In this document: positions 1 to 9,266 of the stretch, in pieces
How the letters are laid out: every line of letters starts with the position of its first letter
How positions within the stretch are numbered: the first letter of the stretch is position 1
Program-made: the position numbers and the translations under genes
DNA from: Pseudomonas viridiflava
Lineage (GTDB): Bacteria; Pseudomonadota; Gammaproteobacteria; Pseudomonadales; Pseudomonadaceae
Reading direction: 5' to 3'
Length of the DNA: 64,000 nt
Assembly: GCF_900573885.1 (NCBI RefSeq)
Contig: NZ_UPSE01000154.1
Location: 62,001 to 126,000, forward strand
The notes under the pieces: generated by a model
Seen by the model: the letters and a program-made list of their open reading frames with translations, nothing else
Databases searched by the model: none
Told to the model about the DNA's origin: nothing

Positions 1-134
1 AAAGCGACATGCAAATGGCGCGACCTCTACACACGGGCGTCGGCAAGCATACTTCAGGCCGCAGATTTCGGTCCTCAGAGTCCTTGCTGACGTGATAACC
101 TTCTGACAGGCCCCTTTTTCGCGAGGCTGCTTGC

Positions 135-338
135 ATGCGCCAGGTCTATCAAACAGAAGCCAGTTTTGCTGAAATCCTTGAAGGTAAGAGCATCCGGCGG
201 GATAAGCTTGTCAAGGCGATTCAGGAGGCGGACCAGGCCGTGCTTGAACATGCCTTAGATAGGATGAAGGAAGTGATGCGTAAAAAAGGCTCGGATCAGA
301 AGCGCCGCCGATTGAGCCCGCCCGCTTTCAGTATCTAG
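135..338 (+). CDS. Small hypothetical protein of the island
   Basis: A 67-residue basic, mostly helical protein with no family I recognise. A GAGG about eight bases before the ATG could serve as ribosome binding site. The C-terminal third is rich in Lys and Arg (KKGSDQKRRRL), which could fit nucleic-acid binding, but there is no recognisable helix-turn-helix. It converges on the large island gene ending at 466. It may be a real cargo gene or a chance frame; length alone does not decide. Confidence 0.3.
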   Translation: MRQVYQTEASFAEILEGKSIRRDKLVKAIQEADQAVLEHALDRMKEVMRKKGSDQKRRRLSPPAFSI

Positions 339-465
339 CGGCGGTATCTCTGTCCCGCATAGCTAGGGGCTGGTTGCTCTCTCCGCGTTCCTTCATGTTA
401 TTCGGCATAGTGACCTGCCGATCAATTTTTCATTCAGAATGAACGCTAGTTGGCTTCTTCACTTT

Positions 466-2304
466 TTAATTGCTATTTCGAGTAGCGGATGTGTTCGTCG
501 ATCCTTCTATCTTGAGCCATCGAAATATGTTGCTTGTTAGGCTAGCGCTCCATGTGTCTCTGTTTTTCGTGTGTTGAAATTTTTGAGATATATGGTCTTT
601 TTTAAAGGAGTCCGCGAGTTCCCGCTGTTTGGATTTTGTCCAAGTGTCCGTGTTCAAGTCTGGCCATCTGTTTTTATAGCAGGTCAACTTGAGGAGGCTA
701 TTAAAGCTGTCGTCTGTAATCTGCTTAAAGTCTTTGCGGCGGACTAGCACTGTGCATTGGCCGGGATCATTTTCTTTAAGTTCGATTTCGAGAATATAGA
801 AAAATTTTTGCGTATGACGATTTGATTCAACCTCAATGCATGCTAGTTGTCGGGTCCTGATTTTTTCTTCCGTTGTAACTAGGTGCCAGCTTCTTTTTTT
901 ACTGGCTAGCATTGGAAGGAATGTGATGAGGTGGTCGGAATTAACTTGACCTACGCTTCCGGCTGGAATGGATCCATTTATTGCTCTTGAGCGTACGATC
1001 CAGCTTCTTTCTTTTGCGATTTCCTCAAACTTTCGGAGCATCTCAAAAAAGTCTTTTAGTTCTCGGGCTGCGGGGGCGAAGCCATCTTTAATGTCATTTA
1101 CACCGATCATGTTTTTCGAAGCTGTACGATAATCACCGTCTCCGAGGGTGAGCCCAGCAGCAAACTGTTTTTCAGTTAAGTGACTCGCCTGCCGGCCTGT
1201 TTGCTCAGAGGTGCGGCGATACTCAATCGAAATTTCAGCGTCCTCTGGGAAAGGAGAGCCATTCTGCATAATCTCCCTCCGCCTTAACTCCGCATCCGCT
1301 GGTACATCGTCGATTTCATCGTCCTCATCATCAGGGTCATGATCAGGGACATTGTAGTGTTTGCGGCCACTTCCGGCGCCGCCAAAATCTCCATTGCTTA
1401 TTTTAGCTTCGGCGCTTTCCACTATTAGGGAGGAAAAGCCGAGTGGGTAGGAACAACTGTGAATTTCCATTGCGAAAATAGCGGGCTGGTCAGCCAATTG
1501 CATAGGAACGCCAGAGATCCGCAGTTTGGCAGTACCAATAAAAGGGAAGTTTGATTCTAGGGCAAGAGCTGCCCGGCTACCGGTTAACGAGTTAGTAGTG
1601 CTGATGCTCGTAATTTTCTTGTTTATTTGAAAGAGCTCTTCCTTGAACGTGCTAGATGCTTGAGCTCTGCCAAAAAAAGTGGCTTCAGTGTTTTTAAGGC
1701 GAACATGCTCGGAAATAGTAATCGGGTTGCTTCCCGGATTTTTTGACCAGTCTATGAGTTTTTCCGTTTCACCTCGCAGTACAGCCGTTGCTATTCTTCC
1801 TGTAACTGCCATGAAGAATCTAAAGATTTCGGAATGAGGTACTACCATCCACTCATATTTTCTATCGCCTCTGATGGGGACGATTGAATATAAAGTCGCG
1901 AAAAGATTTTCGTAGTCGTTTTTGGGGAGGAAATCAGCTGCCGCGATTCCTCGAGCGGTCCACTTCCCTCGGAGTTTTGTAGCTTGGCTGAAAGGAAGAT
2001 TTTGAGCCTCCGTTGAGTCGATTTCGAAAAACGTGTCCAGCCGTTCCGGCTTGCTCACTCGTTTCCCAGCTTCCCAGATGGAGCCTATGGTCAGGACGCT
2101 GATCCAGCGAGGATGAAGTTTGAGAACGGTTGAGGGCAAGTTTAGACGTGCCGTTGCGTCGTAAGGCTCCGAGTAATCGTTCCTCAAGCGCGACAATACG
2201 AAGCGCAACTTTAGACCCTTATTGTCATTCTCAACCTCAGAAATGCCATCGACCCGCCAGAAACCCTCAAGCTCGCGCAGAGGGCCCGCTCGATACTGAT
2301 CCAT
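466..2304 (-). CDS. Large island protein, possibly TnsE-like
   Basis: A 612-residue protein starting at an ATG at 2304 (a TTG at 2325 would add seven residues but lies inside a terminal repeat). It reads inward from the element end. The layout recalls Tn7 TnsE: an N-terminal beta-rich part, a VVPHSEIFRFF stretch near residue 160 resembling the PQLELARSLF segment of TnsE, a central AMEIHSC strand, a long acidic linker near residue 330-350 (DHDPDDEDDEID), and a C-terminal part ending in a KLTCYKNRWPDL motif like the SSLNWPNSLF region of TnsE. TnsE directs Tn7 to replicating DNA. The similarity is seen by eye and weak; an unrelated cargo or defence protein is possible. Base and codon use differ sharply from the core genes. 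Confidence 0.55.
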   Translation of the reverse strand: MDQYRAGPLRELEGFWRVDGISEVENDNKGLKLRFVLSRLRNDYSEPYDATARLNLPSTVLKLHPRWISVLTIGSIWEAGKRVSKPERLDTFFEIDSTEAQNLPFSQATKLRGKWTARGIAAADFLPKNDYENLFATLYSIVPIRGDRKYEWMVVPHSEIFRFFMAVTGRIATAVLRGETEKLIDWSKNPGSNPITISEHVRLKNTEATFFGRAQASSTFKEELFQINKKITSISTTNSLTGSRAALALESNFPFIGTAKLRISGVPMQLADQPAIFAMEIHSCSYPLGFSSLIVESAEAKISNGDFGGAGSGRKHYNVPDHDPDDEDDEIDDVPADAELRRREIMQNGSPFPEDAEISIEYRRTSEQTGRQASHLTEKQFAAGLTLGDGDYRTASKNMIGVNDIKDGFAPAARELKDFFEMLRKFEEIAKERSWIVRSRAINGSIPAGSVGQVNSDHLITFLPMLASKKRSWHLVTTEEKIRTRQLACIEVESNRHTQKFFYILEIELKENDPGQCTVLVRRKDFKQITDDSFNSLLKLTCYKNRWPDLNTDTWTKSKQRELADSFKKDHISQKFQHTKNRDTWSASLTSNIFRWLKIEGSTNTSATRNSN

Positions 2305-2374
2305 TCGATTAACGCCGTTTCGCAATTATCGACGGAGTATTTCAGCTCGCTAATGTATTTCGCAAATTTCGATG
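2305..2374 (-). repeat. Two direct repeats in the element terminus
   Basis: On the plus strand 2305-2334 and 2347-2374 share the pattern TCG-(A/C)TTAA/TAAT-spacer-TTTCGCAA-(A/T)T-(A/T)TCGA-(C/T)G. The conserved cores TTTCGCAATTATCGACG (2318-2334) and TTTCGCAAATTTCGATG (2358-2374) lie 40 bases apart. Tn7-like ends carry several ~20-30-nt binding sites for the DDE transposase TnsB, and this arrangement fits that. Only two copies are evident; any third site would lie inside the coding region and I do not see one. Confidence 0.5.
2325..2353 (-). promoter_or_regulatory. Possible promoter inside the element end
   Basis: On the minus strand TTAGCG (2353-2348) and GATAAT (2330-2325) are separated by 17 bases. 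The -10 match is good and the -35 match poor. Transcription would begin about a dozen bases before the ATG at 2304. If real, the promoter overlaps both proposed transposase sites, so transposase binding would repress the gene. Confidence 0.25.
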
Positions 2375-3229
2375 TAGGTTACAGCCGCCACCCACCAGCG
2401 CGGGCCCCGAGGCAGTGTGATGGGGGTGGCGGAAAGGCCGCTGCGGCCACGCGTTCATCGGCGTGTGGCTGGCGACCGATTGAATGGCCGCAACCTCCAG
2501 CGCTTCGTGTTCATTCAGCGGCGGGAGGAGGCCGGGAAGGCGGCTGGCAAGCAGCGTCTTCCCTGTGCCGGGTGGTCCGCTGAAAAGCAGGTTATGCGAG
2601 CCGGCAGCGGCTACAAGCAACGCGCGTTTGGCTGCGATCTGGCCCTGCACTTCGGACAAGTCCGGATAAGGAGCGCATTGGCGCAGCAGCCCTTGCGCTT
2701 CGTAGGGTGCGATGGGGGCCAGGCCGTTGAAGTGTGCCGCCAGCTCCAGCAAGTGGTCGGCGGCCAGCACGGTCAGGCCCGAAGCGAGGCTGGCTTCCTC
2801 AGCGTTGCAGCGCGGCACTATCAAGGTGCGGCCCGATGCCCGTGCGGCGAGAGCGGCTGGCAGTACGCCCTGAACCGGGCGTAGCGCACCGGATAACGCC
2901 AGCTCGCCGAGACACTCGATATTTTCCAGCGTGGCAACGGGCACCTGGCCGCTGGCGGCAAGAATTCCCAAGGCGATGGCCAGATCGAAGCGGCCGCCGT
3001 CTTTGGGTAAATCAGCCGGAGCGAGGTTTAGGGTGATGCGACGTTGGGGAAATTCGAAGGCGCAATTCAGAATCGCGCTACGCACGCGGTCCTTGCTTTC
3101 CTTGACTGCAGTTTCTGGCAGACCCACCAGGGTCAGCGACGGCAAACCGTTGGCCAGGTGCGCTTCAACAATTACGGACGGGGCCTGGACGCCCACTTGG
3201 GCACGGCTATGAACGATAGCCAGAGACAT
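2342..3229 (-). pseudogene. comM: ComM/YifB AAA+ helicase, 5' part only
   Basis: Residues 1-282 match ComM (YifB), the hexameric helicase that drives branch migration during natural transformation. The ChlI-like N-terminal domain is complete and Walker A (GPPGTGKT) is at residues 218-225. The normal protein is about 500 residues and continues after the ALVGGG motif with the Mg-chelatase region and Walker B. Here the island interrupts after codon 282 (position 2384) and the frame adds 13 element-encoded residues to a TGA at 2342-2344. AGGAG precedes the ATG. The product lacks Walker B and the C-terminal domain and should be inactive. Confidence 0.9.
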
Positions 3230-3268
3230 GGATCACTCCTTGATCACATGCCGCTCAGCGCGAGGGGG

Positions 3269-3529
3269 TTACTCGCTGCGCGGCGTTAGCTTTTCTTCCA
3301 GATCGGCAACCTTGGCTTCGAGCGCCTCGAGGCGAGCGCGGGTGCGGGCAAGAACTGCCATCTGGCTGTCGAATTCTTCGCGGCTGACCAGGTCGAGCTT
3401 GCTGAATCCGCTTTGCAGCAGGGCTTTGAATTGCGTTTCGAACTCGCCGCGCGGCAACGGTGCTTCACCATTGAACAAGCGCGAGGCGTGGGTGCTCAGG
3501 GCGTCGAGGAAGGCTTTGGGCGGCAGCAT
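3269..3529 (-). CDS. ubiK: UbiK / BMFP-family ubiquinone accessory factor
   Basis: An 86-residue protein with an N-terminal amphipathic helix (PKAFLDALSTHASRLF) and a C-terminal coiled coil (residues 50-80, ARLEALEAKVADLEEKL). This is the BMFP/YqiC family, in which UbiK forms a trimer that helps the aerobic ubiquinone biosynthesis complex work at the membrane. GGAGC precedes the ATG. The gene sits 39 bases upstream of comM on the same strand and may share its transcript, as in other Pseudomonas. Length is normal. Confidence 0.88.
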   Translation of the reverse strand: MLPPKAFLDALSTHASRLFNGEAPLPRGEFETQFKALLQSGFSKLDLVSREEFDSQMAVLARTRARLEALEAKVADLEEKLTPRSE

Positions 3530-4273
<744 letters not shown>

Positions 4274-4309
4274 AAAGCCGCCGAACCCAACGCCCCAGGA
4301 GAAAACAAT

Positions 4310-5626
4310 ATGACTCTGCGTAAGCTCGCAGGGCTAGGAGCCCTTTTGTCCCTCGTTACCCCAGGCTTGGCCATGGCGGACGAGGTTGTGTTGAATACCG
4401 GCGATACAGCGTGGATGCTGACCGCTACAGCCTTGGTGCTGTTCATGACCATCCCCGGCCTGGCGCTGTTCTACGGCGGCATGGTTCGCTCCAAGAACAT
4501 CCTTTCGGTGATGATGCAGTGCTTCGCCATCACCGGCCTGATCAGCATCCTGTGGGTCGTTTACGGCTACAGCATGACGTTCGATGTCACTGGCATGGAA
4601 CAGGGCGTTGTTAACTTCAATTCCTTCGTAGGCGGCCTGTCCAAGGCGTTCCTCGCCGGTGTAACACCAGCGAGCCTGACCTACGCGGTTCCGGAAGCTG
4701 TGTTCATCACCTTCCAGATGACCTTTGCCATCATTACTCCTGCTCTGATCGTTGGCGCATTTGCAGAACGCATGAAGTTCTCCGCCATGCTGATCTTCAT
4801 GGGCGTGTGGTTCACCCTGGTCTACGCGCCAATCGCTCACATGGTGTGGAGCGGTAACGGCGGCCTGATGTGGGACTGGGGCGTACTGGACTTCGCTGGC
4901 GGCACCGTGGTGCACATCAACGCCGGTATCGCCGGCCTGGTTGCCTGCATCGTGATGGGCAAACGCAAAGGCTACCCAACCACCCCAATGGCGCCACACA
5001 ACCTGGGCTACACCCTGGTCGGTGCTGCCATGCTGTGGATCGGCTGGTTCGGCTTCAACGCCGGTTCCGCTGTTGCCGCCAACGGCACTGCCGGCATGGC
5101 CATGCTGGTTACCCAGATTGCCACCGCTGCTGCTGCACTGGGCTGGATGTTCGCCGAGTGGATCACCCACGGTAAACCAAGTGCCCTGGGCATCGCTTCG
5201 GGTGTGGTTGCCGGTCTGGTCGGTATCACCCCGGCTGCTGGCACCGTAGGCCCGATGGGCGCTCTGGTAATCGGTCTGGCTGCTGGTGTGATCTGCTTCT
5301 TCTGCGCCACTACCCTGAAACGCAAACTGGGCTACGACGATTCCCTGGACGCCTTTGGCGTGCACGGTATTGGCGGTATCGTTGGCGCGATTCTGACTGG
5401 CGTATTCGCAGCGCCTGCACTGGGCGGCTTCGGCACCGTTGAAGACATCGGCGCGCAAGTGATCACTCAGCTCAAAGGCGTTGGCTTCACTGTGCTCTAC
5501 ACCGCAATCGTCACTTTCGTAATTCTCAAAGTGCTCGACCTGGTGATGGGCCTGCGTGTCAGCGAAGAAGAAGAGACTGTCGGTCTCGACCTGGCGCAAC
5601 ACAACGAGCGTGGCTACAACCTGTAA
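4310..5626 (+). CDS. amtB: Ammonium transporter AmtB
   Basis: A 438-residue inner-membrane channel of the Amt/Mep/Rh family that conducts ammonia after deprotonating ammonium. A signal peptide (MTLRKLAGLGALLSLVTPGLAMA) is followed by eleven predicted membrane segments. The family signature DFAGGTVVHINAG is at about residues 195-207, with the pore His, and the second pore His lies in DAFGVHGIGG near residue 348. AGGAG precedes the ATG. It is the second gene of the glnK operon, and its own PII partner is encoded immediately upstream. Confidence 0.97.
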   Translation: MTLRKLAGLGALLSLVTPGLAMADEVVLNTGDTAWMLTATALVLFMTIPGLALFYGGMVRSKNILSVMMQCFAITGLISILWVVYGYSMTFDVTGMEQGVVNFNSFVGGLSKAFLAGVTPASLTYAVPEAVFITFQMTFAIITPALIVGAFAERMKFSAMLIFMGVWFTLVYAPIAHMVWSGNGGLMWDWGVLDFAGGTVVHINAGIAGLVACIVMGKRKGYPTTPMAPHNLGYTLVGAAMLWIGWFGFNAGSAVAANGTAGMAMLVTQIATAAAALGWMFAEWITHGKPSALGIASGVVAGLVGITPAAGTVGPMGALVIGLAAGVICFFCATTLKRKLGYDDSLDAFGVHGIGGIVGAILTGVFAAPALGGFGTVEDIGAQVITQLKGVGFTVLYTAIVTFVILKVLDLVMGLRVSEEEETVGLDLAQHNERGYNL

Positions 5627-5653
5627 GACTTCTTACTGGCGGTACCCGCAAAA

Positions 5654-5684
5654 AAAATGCCCGGCTTTTGCCGGGCATTTTGCG
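5654..5684 (+). terminator. Terminator of glnK-amtB
   Basis: AATGCCCGGC-TTTT-GCCGGGCATT forms a perfect ten-pair stem followed by a short T run, 28 bases after the amtB stop. It is preceded by an A run, so it could also work in reverse, though no gene converges here. Confidence 0.85.
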
Positions 5685-5830
5685 TTTTGCGCTAGCGTGA
5701 ATTTCGACCATTGTCGAGCGCTGCGCGCTTGAAAAGATGCTTCGCTTAAATAAACTCAAACGCTCTGGAATGCGCTCTTTGCTTTTTCCACGAGCACGCT
5801 AGAATGCGCGCCGAACCCGCGGAGATGCGT

Positions 5831-6283
5831 ATGTGGCAGCAACGCGAATTCACCTTGCAGGCACGCCCGCGAGGCTTCCATTTGGTGACCGATGAGGTGA
5901 CGGCTAAATTGCCTGAACTGCCTGGCTACCGTTTGGGTCTGTTACATCTGTGGCTGTTGCACACCTCGGCTTCTCTGACGATCAATGAGAATGCCGACCC
6001 GGCTGTGCGACGCGACTTTGAGCGGTTCTTCAATCGTCTGGTGCCTCAAGTTGGCAGCGTGTATGCCGACATCAACGACCAGGACGTATACGAACACAAC
6101 GACGAAGGCCCGGACGATTTGCCCGCGCACTTCAAGGCCAGTTTGCTGGGATGCCAGGTGACGTTGCCCATTCGGGCAGGTCGTTTGGCACTGGGCACCT
6201 GGCAAGGGATTTACCTGGGCGAGCACCGCGATCACGGTGGCCCCAGAAGAGTGCTTGCGACCCTGCAGGGCGAGGCGCTTTGA
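5831..6283 (+). CDS. YjbQ-family (UPF0047) protein
   Basis: A 150-residue protein of the YjbQ family, a trimeric fold with a conserved metal/phosphate site; E. coli YjbQ has weak thiamin-phosphate synthase activity, but the true role is unsettled. The signature [14 protein letters not shown] is at about residues 42-55 and the conserved C-terminal block [19 protein letters not shown] is present. GGAG six bases before the ATG at 5831 favours that start over ATGs at 5804 and 5825. It lies between amtB and sutA as in P. aeruginosa. Confidence 0.88.
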   Translation: MWQQREFTLQARPRGFHLVTDEVTAKLPELPGYRLGLLHLWLLHTSASLTINENADPAVRRDFERFFNRLVPQVGSVYADINDQDVYEHNDEGPDDLPAHFKASLLGCQVTLPIRAGRLALGTWQGIYLGEHRDHGGPRRVLATLQGEAL

Positions 6284-6360
6284 ATTTTTTCCGGCAATGC
6301 GCGACAGCGTGGATTGCTGGGCTATAACTAATCTGCTTTTCGCAAGTCATGAGGTTAAAC

Positions 6361-6693
6361 ATGAGCGACGAAGATCTGGAACAAGACGAACTGGAAGGTG
6401 GTGCGGAAGACGACGGCGAAGAGCTGGCGGCTGCTGACGATGGCGTGGCCGATGACGCTGACGACGCCGACAGTGACAGCGATGTCCCGGTAAAAGCTGG
6501 CAAGAAAGCCAAGGCGGCTGTTGATATTGATGAGCTGCCCAGCATTGAAGCCAAGCAAAAGGAACGCGATGCACTGGAGCGTGCCATGCAGGAGTTCTTG
6601 TCCCGTGGCGGCAAGGTTCAGGAGGTCGAGCCCAATGTGGTTGCGGATCCGCCCAAGAAGCCGGACAGCAAATACGGCAGCCGCCCTATTTAG
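6361..6693 (+). CDS. sutA: RNA polymerase adaptor SutA
   Basis: A 110-residue, very acidic and largely disordered protein. An N-terminal Asp/Glu-rich tail (residues 2-40) is followed by a Lys patch (KAGKKAKA), a central helix (EAKQKERDALERAMQEFL, about 62-80), and a C-terminal tail ending SKYGSRPI. That plan and its place beside the YjbQ and amtB genes match SutA of P. aeruginosa, which binds RNA polymerase and raises rRNA and housekeeping transcription during slow growth. GAGG precedes the ATG. A strong terminator follows. Confidence 0.9.
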   Translation: MSDEDLEQDELEGGAEDDGEELAAADDGVADDADDADSDSDVPVKAGKKAKAAVDIDELPSIEAKQKERDALERAMQEFLSRGGKVQEVEPNVVADPPKKPDSKYGSRPI

Positions 6694-6702
6694 TGTTTAG
6701 CT

Positions 6703-6739
6703 CAACAAAAAGCCCGCCATTTTGGCGGGCTTTTTGTTG
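6703..6739 (+). terminator. Terminator after sutA
   Basis: CAACAAAAAGCCCGCC-ATTTT-GGCGGGCTTTTTGTTG is a perfect sixteen-pair inverted repeat containing A and T tracts on either side, so it can act on both strands. Confidence 0.88.
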
Positions 6740-6888
6740 AGCCTTGCGGTCGGCTGCGCGTCGGCGATACCGCGTTGGAGGCGTGTTTTAAATGCTTATG
6801 GGCTACAGCCCACTGCGCTTCAAAATCAAATTTCGCCTTGCCTCGCTCTAGCTCGCTCGATCTCGACCGAGTAAAGGCTCCGCAATGC

Positions 6889-6913
6889 TGTAGGAGCGGC
6901 TTTAACCGCGATT
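6889..6913. repeat. Pseudomonas REP element
   Basis: TGTAGGAGCGGCTTTAACCG followed by CGATT matches the common Pseudomonas REP core (GGGAGCGGCTTTAGCCGCGA) with one change in the palindrome arm. It sits in the gap between the sutA terminator and the 3' end of yigB, with no other recognisable content in 6740-6936. Confidence 0.7.
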
Positions 6914-6936
6914 GGATCGCTGACTTGTCGCCGATC

Positions 6937-7632
6937 TCAACCCCACTGCGCCAACACCCCGGGCAACTCCGCCAGCGCTTTTATCTGCGCATCCGGCTGC
7001 CCGTCACCTTCCCAGCTTTTACCCTGCGGGTTAAACCACACCGCCCGCATGCCCGCGTTCTGTGCGCCGCGAATATCGTCGGCAGGATGGTCGCCGACGT
7101 GCACGCCAGCGGCGGCTTCAACGCCGGCGTGCTGCAAGGCCGTGACGAAGGGCAGCGGGTCTGGTTTGCCGACGCCCAGATCTTCCGCGCAAAGCGCGAA
7201 GCGAAAATAGTCAGCCAGCCCAAGCCGGCGAACATCGGCGTTGCCATTGGTGATCACGCCCAGCATGTAGCGCTGGGCCAGATGCTCCAGGGTGGGCACC
7301 GTGTCGTCGAAAAAGGTGATGCGATGGCGCGCGTCGAGCATGGCGTGGAATGCGAATTCTGACATTTCCTTCGCGCGCTCCGCGTCGTACCCAACGCCTT
7401 CGAGTGCCTGAAAAAGCGTGCGCCGCCGCAGTTCGCTGAGGCGATAACGCAGGCTTGGCTCTGCGGCGAGCACCTGGCTGCGAATGCCCCATAAATGCTC
7501 CACCGGCTGCGCAGCCAACAGCGGTGCGTTCTTGCCGAGCCAATCGCGCATGGCTGCCTCGGCGCCGGTGATGACGGGGAGGTTGTCCCACAGGGTGTCG
7601 TCGAGGTCGAAGGTGATCAGTTGAATGCTCAT
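6937..7632 (-). CDS. yigB: HAD-superfamily phosphatase, YigB type
   Basis: A 231-residue HAD-IA hydrolase. Motif I is DLDDTLWD at residues 9-16 (nucleophile and acid Asp), motif II is ITNGNAD near 120, and motifs III/IV are in GKPDPLPF and [13 protein letters not shown]. In E. coli the yigB gene follows xerC in the same way and its product dephosphorylates FMN and the riboflavin-pathway intermediate ARPP. The ATG overlaps the xerC stop by four bases, so it is translated from the same transcript. Substrate in this organism is inferred. Confidence 0.88.
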   Translation of the reverse strand: MSIQLITFDLDDTLWDNLPVITGAEAAMRDWLGKNAPLLAAQPVEHLWGIRSQVLAAEPSLRYRLSELRRRTLFQALEGVGYDAERAKEMSEFAFHAMLDARHRITFFDDTVPTLEHLAQRYMLGVITNGNADVRRLGLADYFRFALCAEDLGVGKPDPLPFVTALQHAGVEAAAGVHVGDHPADDIRGAQNAGMRAVWFNPQGKSWEGDGQPDAQIKALAELPGVLAQWG

Positions 7633-8525
7633 GGCTCGCTGCTTTTACGTTTGGCGCGGGGGTGGGCACTGTCGTAAACGGTGGCCAGGTGCTGGAAATC
7701 CAGGTGGGTATAAATCTGCGTCGTAGCGATGTCGGCGTGGCCGAGCAGCTCCTGTACAGCGCGAAGGTCTTGCGAAGATTCAAGCATGTGGCTGGCAAAT
7801 GAATGTCGCAGCATGTGCGGGTGCAAATGCTGCCCCAGCTCGCGCACACCGGCTTGGCCGACGCGTAATTGAATGGCCCGCGGGCCCAGGCGCCTGCCCT
7901 TGGCGCTGATAAAAACCGCGTCGTCCGGCGGGTTGGCCAGGGCGCGCTGCGGCAGCCAGTTTTCCAGTGCTTCGCGCGCTTTGCGTCCAAGCGGGAGCAC
8001 GCGGGTTTTGCTGCCTTTACCAAACACCTCGACCAGGCCACCGGGCAAATCCAGCTGCTGCAGGTTCAAGCCGGCGAGCTCGGCCAGGCGCAGGCCAGAC
8101 GAATAAAACAGCTCAAGAATGGCGTGGTCACGCAGGCCGATAAAGTCATCTTCCACGGCGCCATCGAGCAGTTGCGAGGTGCGGTCGGCATCGAGTGTGC
8201 GCGGCAAGCGTCGTTCACGTTTCGGCGGCGCGATGCCGGTGGCCGGGTCGTGCTGGCAGACGCCTTCTGCAATCAGGTAGCTGTACAAGCCGCGCGTGGC
8301 GGACAGCAGTCGCGCCAGGCTGCGTGCGGACAAACCTTGCTGATGCAAGCGGGCGACGAAGCTGCGCAGCCGGCGAACGTCGAGTGTGGCCCACGAGTCG
8401 ACGCCTTGTTGGCTGCACAGCTCAATGAGTTTCAGCAGGTCGCGCTGGTAGGCGTCGAGGGTGTTGGGCGACATCTGCCGTTCGCTGCGCAGATGTTTCA
8501 GATAGGCATCCAGGGCAGCTTGCAT
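7629..8525 (-). CDS. xerC: Tyrosine recombinase XerC
   Basis: A 298-residue site-specific recombinase that, with XerD, resolves chromosome dimers at dif. The N-terminal SAM-like DNA-binding domain covers about residues 1-90. All catalytic residues can be placed: Arg146 (SGLRLAEL), Lys170 (GKGSK), His237 and Arg240 (HMLRHSF), His263 (LGHADI) and the nucleophile Tyr272. It is part of the lptM-lysA-dapF-DUF484-xerC-yigB operon, the same order as in E. coli and P. aeruginosa. Confidence 0.96.
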   Translation of the reverse strand: MQAALDAYLKHLRSERQMSPNTLDAYQRDLLKLIELCSQQGVDSWATLDVRRLRSFVARLHQQGLSARSLARLLSATRGLYSYLIAEGVCQHDPATGIAPPKRERRLPRTLDADRTSQLLDGAVEDDFIGLRDHAILELFYSSGLRLAELAGLNLQQLDLPGGLVEVFGKGSKTRVLPLGRKAREALENWLPQRALANPPDDAVFISAKGRRLGPRAIQLRVGQAGVRELGQHLHPHMLRHSFASHMLESSQDLRAVQELLGHADIATTQIYTHLDFQHLATVYDSAHPRAKRKSSEP

Positions 8526-8564
8526 CAGGCGTTGCTCCTAGCTATCGGCAGACGACCCCGGCGC

Positions 8565-9266
8565 TTAGCGTACCGAACGCAGCGGGGTGGCGAAGCGTGG
8601 CAGAACGCGGGCCAGCACCTCGGCGATGTAACCGAGAAACAGCGTGCCGAGGGAGCTTTTGTAGTGCTGCGGATCCGGGCTGCCGATGGCCAGTACGCCA
8701 TGCAAGCCCTGATGACTAAGGGCAACGACAGCAGCCGAACCGACGCTCTCGCGCTCTTCTTCGCCAAACAGAAACGCCAGCTCGTGGCTGCGCAGTACGC
8801 CGCAAATGGTCTTGCCGTCGGCCAGCAAGCCGCCGATGGCTTGATGGGCTTCGGCGAAACTCACCGAGCGACCCACGCCATTGGGCGTTTCACTGAACAA
8901 GGTGAGGCTGACAAAGGGCACCTGGAATTCGTGGCGCAGACTGTCTTCGACCGCGCTGACCACTTCTTCCAGCGTGCCGGCGTCCAGCAAATCCAGCACC
9001 AGACGACGGGTCTTATCGAACAACCGGTCGTTGTCGCGGGCGACGTCCATGAGTTGCGAAAGACGGTGACGCATCTCGATATTGCGCTCACGCAGCAACT
9101 TGACCTGGCGCTCGACCAGCGACACCGACTCGCCCCGCTGGTGCGGAATGCGCAGCTCGGGAATCAGATCGTCGTGGTCGACGAAAAACTCCGGATGAGC
9201 ACGCAGGTAAGCGGCTACCGCTTCGGCGTCCAGCGGTGTGCTCTGGTCTTGCTGCTTGTCGGTCAT
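8565..9266 (-). CDS. DUF484 family protein
   Basis: A 233-residue cytoplasmic protein of the DUF484 family, built of an N-terminal helical segment (about 1-90, including a coiled coil around [16 protein letters not shown]) and a GAF-like C-terminal domain. Its function is unknown, but the family is nearly always encoded between dapF and xerC, as here. Its ATG overlaps the dapF stop by four bases, implying coupled translation. Confidence 0.9.
   Translation of the reverse strand: MTDKQQDQSTPLDAEAVAAYLRAHPEFFVDHDDLIPELRIPHQRGESVSLVERQVKLLRERNIEMRHRLSQLMDVARDNDRLFDKTRRLVLDLLDAGTLEEVVSAVEDSLRHEFQVPFVSLTLFSETPNGVGRSVSFAEAHQAIGGLLADGKTICGVLRSHELAFLFGEEERESVGSAAVVALSHQGLHGVLAIGSPDPQHYKSSLGTLFLGYIAEVLARVLPRFATPLRSVR

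Larger units (their letters stand above)
1..2383. mobile_element. End of a Tn7-like island inserted in comM
   Basis: The comM reading frame on the minus strand runs intact down to 2384 and is then interrupted. The first foreign bases, read outward-in on the minus strand, are TGTAACCTACATCG, a TGT terminus of the kind found in Tn7-like and Tn5053-like elements. Behind it lie two similar 28-30-nt repeats (2347-2374 and 2305-2334). The segment is visibly AT-richer than the chromosome to its right and uses codons such as TTA and ATA that are rare there. comM is the established insertion site of Tn6022/AbaR islands, which are Tn7-like. The element's transposase genes and other end are not in the window, so family assignment is inference. 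Confidence 0.7.

Noticed and set aside
4334..5602. 422-codon frame antisense to amtB
   Set aside because: It mirrors a GC-rich gene, is rich in His and Gln from codon shadowing, has no domain and the plus-strand gene is certain.
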